From Candidatus Nitrosotalea bavarica (GTDB lineage: Archaea > Thermoproteota > Nitrososphaeria > Nitrososphaerales > Nitrosopumilaceae), in NCBI RefSeq assembly GCF_900167955.1, contig NZ_FUYK01000007.1:1-64000 (forward strand): a stretch of DNA of 64,000 nt. The letters run 5' to 3'. Positions within the stretch are counted from its first letter, which is position 1. The number at the start of each line of letters is the position of its first letter. Positions 60,511 to 64,000 of the stretch are shown piece after piece. Both the position numbers and the translations under genes were made by a program. The notes beneath the pieces are model-generated. The model made no database searches. It was not told the origin of the DNA and saw nothing but the letters and a program-made list of their open reading frames with translations.

Positions 60511-63500
60511 TGGTAAATATTTCAAATAAACGCTGGCCTATTGTTCAAGATATTCTAAAGAGAGAAGGAATTGCAAGACAACATCTTAACTCATATGATG
60601 AATTTCTTGAAAGGGGACTTCAAAGTATTATAGATGAAGTCGGACATATTGAAATTGAAAGTGCCGAATATCCGTATAAAATTCAGCTTGGCAAAGTAAA
60701 ACTTCAACAACCACGTATGATGGAATTGGATGGATCGATAACTCATATTGCACCAATGGAAGCACGATTAAGAAATGTTACATATGCTTCGCCTATAATG
60801 CTTGAAGCAAGTGTTGTAGAAGATGGAAAAATTCTTGAATCGAGATATATTCACATCGGAGACATGCCCGTGATGGTAAGATCTAATGCGTGTATATTGC
60901 ATAGTCTTTCTGAACAAAAACTTGTAGAACATGGTGAAGATCCAAATGATCCTGGTGGTTACTTTATCATAAATGGTTCAGAGAGAGTTATAGTAGGACT
61001 CGAAGATCTTTCTTACAATAAAATTATTGTAGACAAGGAAACTGTTGGTGGTAATACTGTTTTCAAAGCTAAGGTCTATTCTTCTATAGTTGGCTATCGC
61101 GCAAAATTGGAATTGATAATGAAAAATGATGGTCTTATTGTTGCAAAGATTCCAGGTTCCCCTGTTGATATTCCTGTAGTTACTTTAATGCGAGCATTAG
61201 GTCTTGAATCTGATAGGGAAATTGCTGCTTCTGTATCTCTAGTAGATGACATTCAAGATGAGCTTGAGGGCTCGTTTGAAAAATCAGGCGATGTGCCAAC
61301 TGCAAAAGATGCTATTGTCTACATTAGTAAGAGAATTGCACCTGGTATGCTCGAAGAGTTCCAGATCAAGAGAGCTGAGACATTACTTGATTGGGGTCTT
61401 CTTCCACATCTTGGTAAACATCCTGATAATAGAAAAGAAAAAGCACTCTTTCTTGGTGAAGCTACTTGCAAATTAATTGAATTGAAGTTGGGATGGATTT
61501 CTCCTGATGATAAAGATCATTATGGGAATAAAGTGATAAAATTTGCTGGTCAAATGCTTGCTGATCTTTTCAGAACAGCATTTAGAAACTTAGTCCGTGA
61601 TATGAAATATCAACTAGAAAGGTCCGGTCAGAAAAGAGGTATCAATGCAGTAGCAGCTGCTGTTAGACCTGGAATTGTTACTGATAAAATGAATAATGCA
61701 ATTGCAACTGGAAATTGGGGAAGAGGTAGAGTTGGTGTAACTCAACTTCTTGATAGAACTAACTATCTATCAACTATTAGTCATCTTAGAAGAATTCAAT
61801 CACCTTTGAGTAGAAGTCAGCCTAACTTTGAAGCAAGAGATCTTCATGCTACACACTTTGGTAGAATATGTCCAAGTGAAACTCCTGAGGGTTCAAACTG
61901 TGGACTAGTAAAGAACTTGGCTTTATCTGCAATAATTTCTGTTAATGTTCCATCTGAGGATATAATTGAGAAACTCTACGACTTAGGTGTAACATATGTC
62001 TCTGATGCAAAAGATGAATTGAAAAAAGAAGGAACTAGAGTTTTTGTTGATGGGAGATTAATTGGATACTTTAAAGATGGACAGAAACTTGTTGATTCAT
62101 TACGAGATCTCAGGAGAAATTTCAAGATTCATCCACACGTTGGAATTTTCTTGTATCAATCTAGTTTTGAAGGATCAACTAAAAGACTCTATGTTAACTG
62201 TAATGCTGGAAGAGTGCTTCGTCCTCTAATTGTAATTAAAGATAATAAAGTTCTCTTAACACAAGAATTAATCGATAAAGTTAGTAAGAAATTCCTTTCA
62301 TGGACAGATTTACTGCATATGGGAATAATTGAATTAGTAGATGCTAATGAAGAAGAAAACTCTTACATTGCAATTGATGAAACTGACATCAAGAAGCACA
62401 CTCACATGGAAGTATTCCCATCAGCAATTTTGGGTGCAGGTGCATCAATAATTCCATATCCTGAACATAATCAATCTCCAAGAAATACATACGAATCCGC
62501 AATGGCAAAACAAAGTCTTGGTTTCTCAACTCCTCTAATGAATGCAAGTACCTATGTTCGACAACACCTTATGCTTTATCCACAAACTCCAATCGTTAAC
62601 ACAAAAGCCATGGGTCTTCTAGGACTTGAGGATAGACCTGCTGGTCAAAATTGTGTTGTTGCAGTACTACCATTTGATGGTTATAACATTGAAGATGCTA
62701 TTGTCTTGAGTAAATCTTCAATTGATAGAGGACTTGGTAGAACATTCTTCTACAGAATCTATGAAGCTGAAGCAAAACAATATCCTGGTGGCATGAGGGA
62801 TAATTTCGAGATTCCAACTGCAGAAGGAAATATTCGTGGATTTAGAGGAGACAAGGCATATAGATTATTAGAAGAAGATGGTGTAATTGCAACCGAATCA
62901 ACAGTTCAAGGTGGAGATATACTAATTGGCAAAACAAGTCCTCCAAGATTCATGGAAGAATATAGAGAATTTGAGGTTAAGGGACCATATAGAAGAGATA
63001 CATCAATTGGAGTAAGACCATCTGAAAATGGAGTAGTTGACACTGTTGTCATGACTCAATCACATGATGGGGGAAGAATGTATAAGATTAGAGTAAGAGA
63101 TCTCCGAATTCCAGAAATCGGTGACAAATTTGCTTCAAGACATGGTCAAAAGGGAGTTGTTGGATTACTTGTCAATCACGAAGATCTTCCATACACTGCA
63201 GACGGAGTTGTTCCAGATGTTATGATTAATCCACATGCTTTCCCATCTAGAATGACAGTTGGAATGTTCCTAGAATCTGTAACGGGAAAAGCTGCAGCAT
63301 TACGTGGTAGTAAGATGGATGGTTCTGCTTTTGTTGGAGAAAAACTTGAAGATGTAAAAGGAGTTTTAGAACAAAATGGATTCAAGTATTCTGGAAAAGA
63401 AGTAATGTATGATGGAAGGACAGGAAAGCCATTTGCGGTAGATGTTTTCATTGGAGTTGTATATTATCAAAAACTACACCACATGGTTGCAGACAAGATT

Positions 63501-63857
63501 CATGCAAGAGCAAGAGGTCAAGTGCAAATGTTAACAAAACAACCAACAGAAGGACGTGCAAGAGGTGGTGGTTTGAGATTTGGTGAAATGGAGCGAGACT
63601 GTCTTATTGCATATGGTGCATCTATGATGCTAAAAGATAGATTACTTGATGAATCTGATAAAGCGGATATCTATATTTGTGAAAGATGTGGATTGGTATC
63701 CTATTATGATATTAAACAAAGAAGATTCGTATGTAGAGTCTGTGGAGATAAAGGAAAAGTTACATCTATCTCTGTAGCATATGCGTTTAAACTACTTTTA
63801 CAAGAAATGATGAGTCTTGATGTAGCACCACGACTTTTGATAAAGGAGAGAGTATAA
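60510..63857 (+). CDS. rpoB: DNA-directed RNA polymerase subunit B (Rpb2, unsplit)
   Basis: The second-largest catalytic subunit, 1115 residues in one gene (many Euryarchaeota split it into B' and B''). Present are SERVIVGLEDLSYN, the GRICPSETPEGSNCGLVKNLA core, DGYNIEDAIVLSKSS, GDKFASRHGQKGVVG, LRFGEMERDCLIAYGA and the C-terminal zinc site CERCGLVS...CRVCGDKGK. Flanked by rpoH and rpoA1, each with a one-base TAATG overlap. Confidence 0.98.
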   Translation: MVNISNKRWPIVQDILKREGIARQHLNSYDEFLERGLQSIIDEVGHIEIESAEYPYKIQLGKVKLQQPRMMELDGSITHIAPMEARLRNVTYASPIMLEASVVEDGKILESRYIHIGDMPVMVRSNACILHSLSEQKLVEHGEDPNDPGGYFIINGSERVIVGLEDLSYNKIIVDKETVGGNTVFKAKVYSSIVGYRAKLELIMKNDGLIVAKIPGSPVDIPVVTLMRALGLESDREIAASVSLVDDIQDELEGSFEKSGDVPTAKDAIVYISKRIAPGMLEEFQIKRAETLLDWGLLPHLGKHPDNRKEKALFLGEATCKLIELKLGWISPDDKDHYGNKVIKFAGQMLADLFRTAFRNLVRDMKYQLERSGQKRGINAVAAAVRPGIVTDKMNNAIATGNWGRGRVGVTQLLDRTNYLSTISHLRRIQSPLSRSQPNFEARDLHATHFGRICPSETPEGSNCGLVKNLALSAIISVNVPSEDIIEKLYDLGVTYVSDAKDELKKEGTRVFVDGRLIGYFKDGQKLVDSLRDLRRNFKIHPHVGIFLYQSSFEGSTKRLYVNCNAGRVLRPLIVIKDNKVLLTQELIDKVSKKFLSWTDLLHMGIIELVDANEEENSYIAIDETDIKKHTHMEVFPSAILGAGASIIPYPEHNQSPRNTYESAMAKQSLGFSTPLMNASTYVRQHLMLYPQTPIVNTKAMGLLGLEDRPAGQNCVVAVLPFDGYNIEDAIVLSKSSIDRGLGRTFFYRIYEAEAKQYPGGMRDNFEIPTAEGNIRGFRGDKAYRLLEEDGVIATESTVQGGDILIGKTSPPRFMEEYREFEVKGPYRRDTSIGVRPSENGVVDTVVMTQSHDGGRMYKIRVRDLRIPEIGDKFASRHGQKGVVGLLVNHEDLPYTADGVVPDVMINPHAFPSRMTVGMFLESVTGKAAALRGSKMDGSAFVGEKLEDVKGVLEQNGFKYSGKEVMYDGRTGKPFAVDVFIGVVYYQKLHHMVADKIHARARGQVQMLTKQPTEGRARGGGLRFGEMERDCLIAYGASMMLKDRLLDESDKADIYICERCGLVSYYDIKQRRFVCRVCGDKGKVTSISVAYAFKLLLQEMMSLDVAPRLLIKERV

Positions 63858-64000
63858 TGGCACTTGAGACAATCAAAGTAATTGACGGAATAAAATTCTC
63901 AGTATGGTCTCCAACAGAAATTCGAAAATACTCTGTTGCAGAAATTACTGCACCTGAGACTTATGATGAAGATGGAATGTCAGTTCAGGGAGGATTAATG
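63857..64000 (+). CDS. rpoA1: DNA-directed RNA polymerase subunit A' (Rpb1 N-terminal part), partial
   Basis: The first 48 codons only; the gene continues past the window. MALETIKVIDGIKFSVWSPTEIRKYSVAEIT is the start of archaeal A', with WSPTEIRKYS as the family hallmark. ATG overlaps the rpoB TAA by one base and is preceded by AAAGGAGAG. It completes the rpoH-rpoB-rpoA1 order. Confidence 0.95.
   Translation, partial: MALETIKVIDGIKFSVWSPTEIRKYSVAEITAPETYDEDGMSVQGGLM

Overview
The window is a compact, AT-rich chromosomal segment of an ammonia-oxidising archaeon of the Nitrososphaerota (Thaumarchaeota), most like the low-GC Nitrosopumilus/Nitrosarchaeum side of the group. The lineage call rests on gene content. 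There is archaeal RNA polymerase (rpoN, rpoH, an unsplit rpoB, the start of rpoA1). There is archaeosine and wyosine tRNA modification, separate Kae1 and Bud32, and a mevalonate pathway with isopentenyl phosphate kinase. A Rieske/cytochrome b/blue-copper operon is present, as are surface proteins ending in the thaumarchaeal PEFG-CTERM signal. I see no insertion sequence, prophage, CRISPR array or rRNA. Many promoters place a TATA box about 24-30 nt before the start codon, which implies leaderless mRNAs, several of them with TTG starts.

Layout. 1-3.7 kb: partial membrane protein, tRNA-Arg(TCG), class I aminotransferase, an F420-related trio (PPOX protein, small membrane protein, NpdG) and a histidine phosphatase. 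3.8-11.7 kb: a membrane-anchored Ig-like protein, a 1416-residue subtilase, then complex III (Tat-exported Rieske protein, cytochrome b, plastocyanin-like protein). 11.8-26.5 kb: DNA repair, RNA processing and tRNA modification (OGG1-like glycosylase, aCPSF2-like nuclease, TgtA, Fap7-like kinase, YchF, Kae1, Bud32, XTP pyrophosphatase, Taw1), two tRNAs, an unusual ferredoxin, an alcohol dehydrogenase, a Rieske ferredoxin and conserved hypotheticals.

25.6-34.7 kb is one long minus-strand cluster: rpoN, eno, rps2, MEMO, mevalonate kinase, isopentenyl phosphate kinase, IDI-like Nudix, prenyl synthase, gltX and an FAH-family protein. It joins core gene expression with isoprenoid (membrane lipid) precursor synthesis. 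34.7-43.8 kb: tRNA-Leu, NnrE, an MBL hydrolase, a CobT-like protein, glmS, rps4 and rps13 (with a tandem-repeat tail), and a MoxR ATPase/VWA/small-protein operon. 43.8-47.4 kb: a two-TM surface protein and a 1009-residue secreted protein with S-layer-like repeats. 47.4-53.2 kb: cysteine desulfurase, larE and larC on the minus strand, malate dehydrogenase and larB on the plus strand, then a VIT-family transporter. This is the whole synthesis set for the nickel-pincer nucleotide cofactor, without the enzyme that uses it.

53.3-60.1 kb: a B12-type radical SAM protein (possibly lipid modification) and a five-gene array of PEFG-CTERM surface proteins that share an identical 104-bp 3' end. 60.2-64 kb: rpoH-rpoB-rpoA1, cut by the window edge.

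The most unusual items are the homogenised PEFG-CTERM array, the larB/C/E plus cysteine desulfurase island, an IDI homologue lacking the catalytic Cys, a ferredoxin with an Asp-for-Cys cluster ligand, and the MoxR-VWA operon of unknown target.
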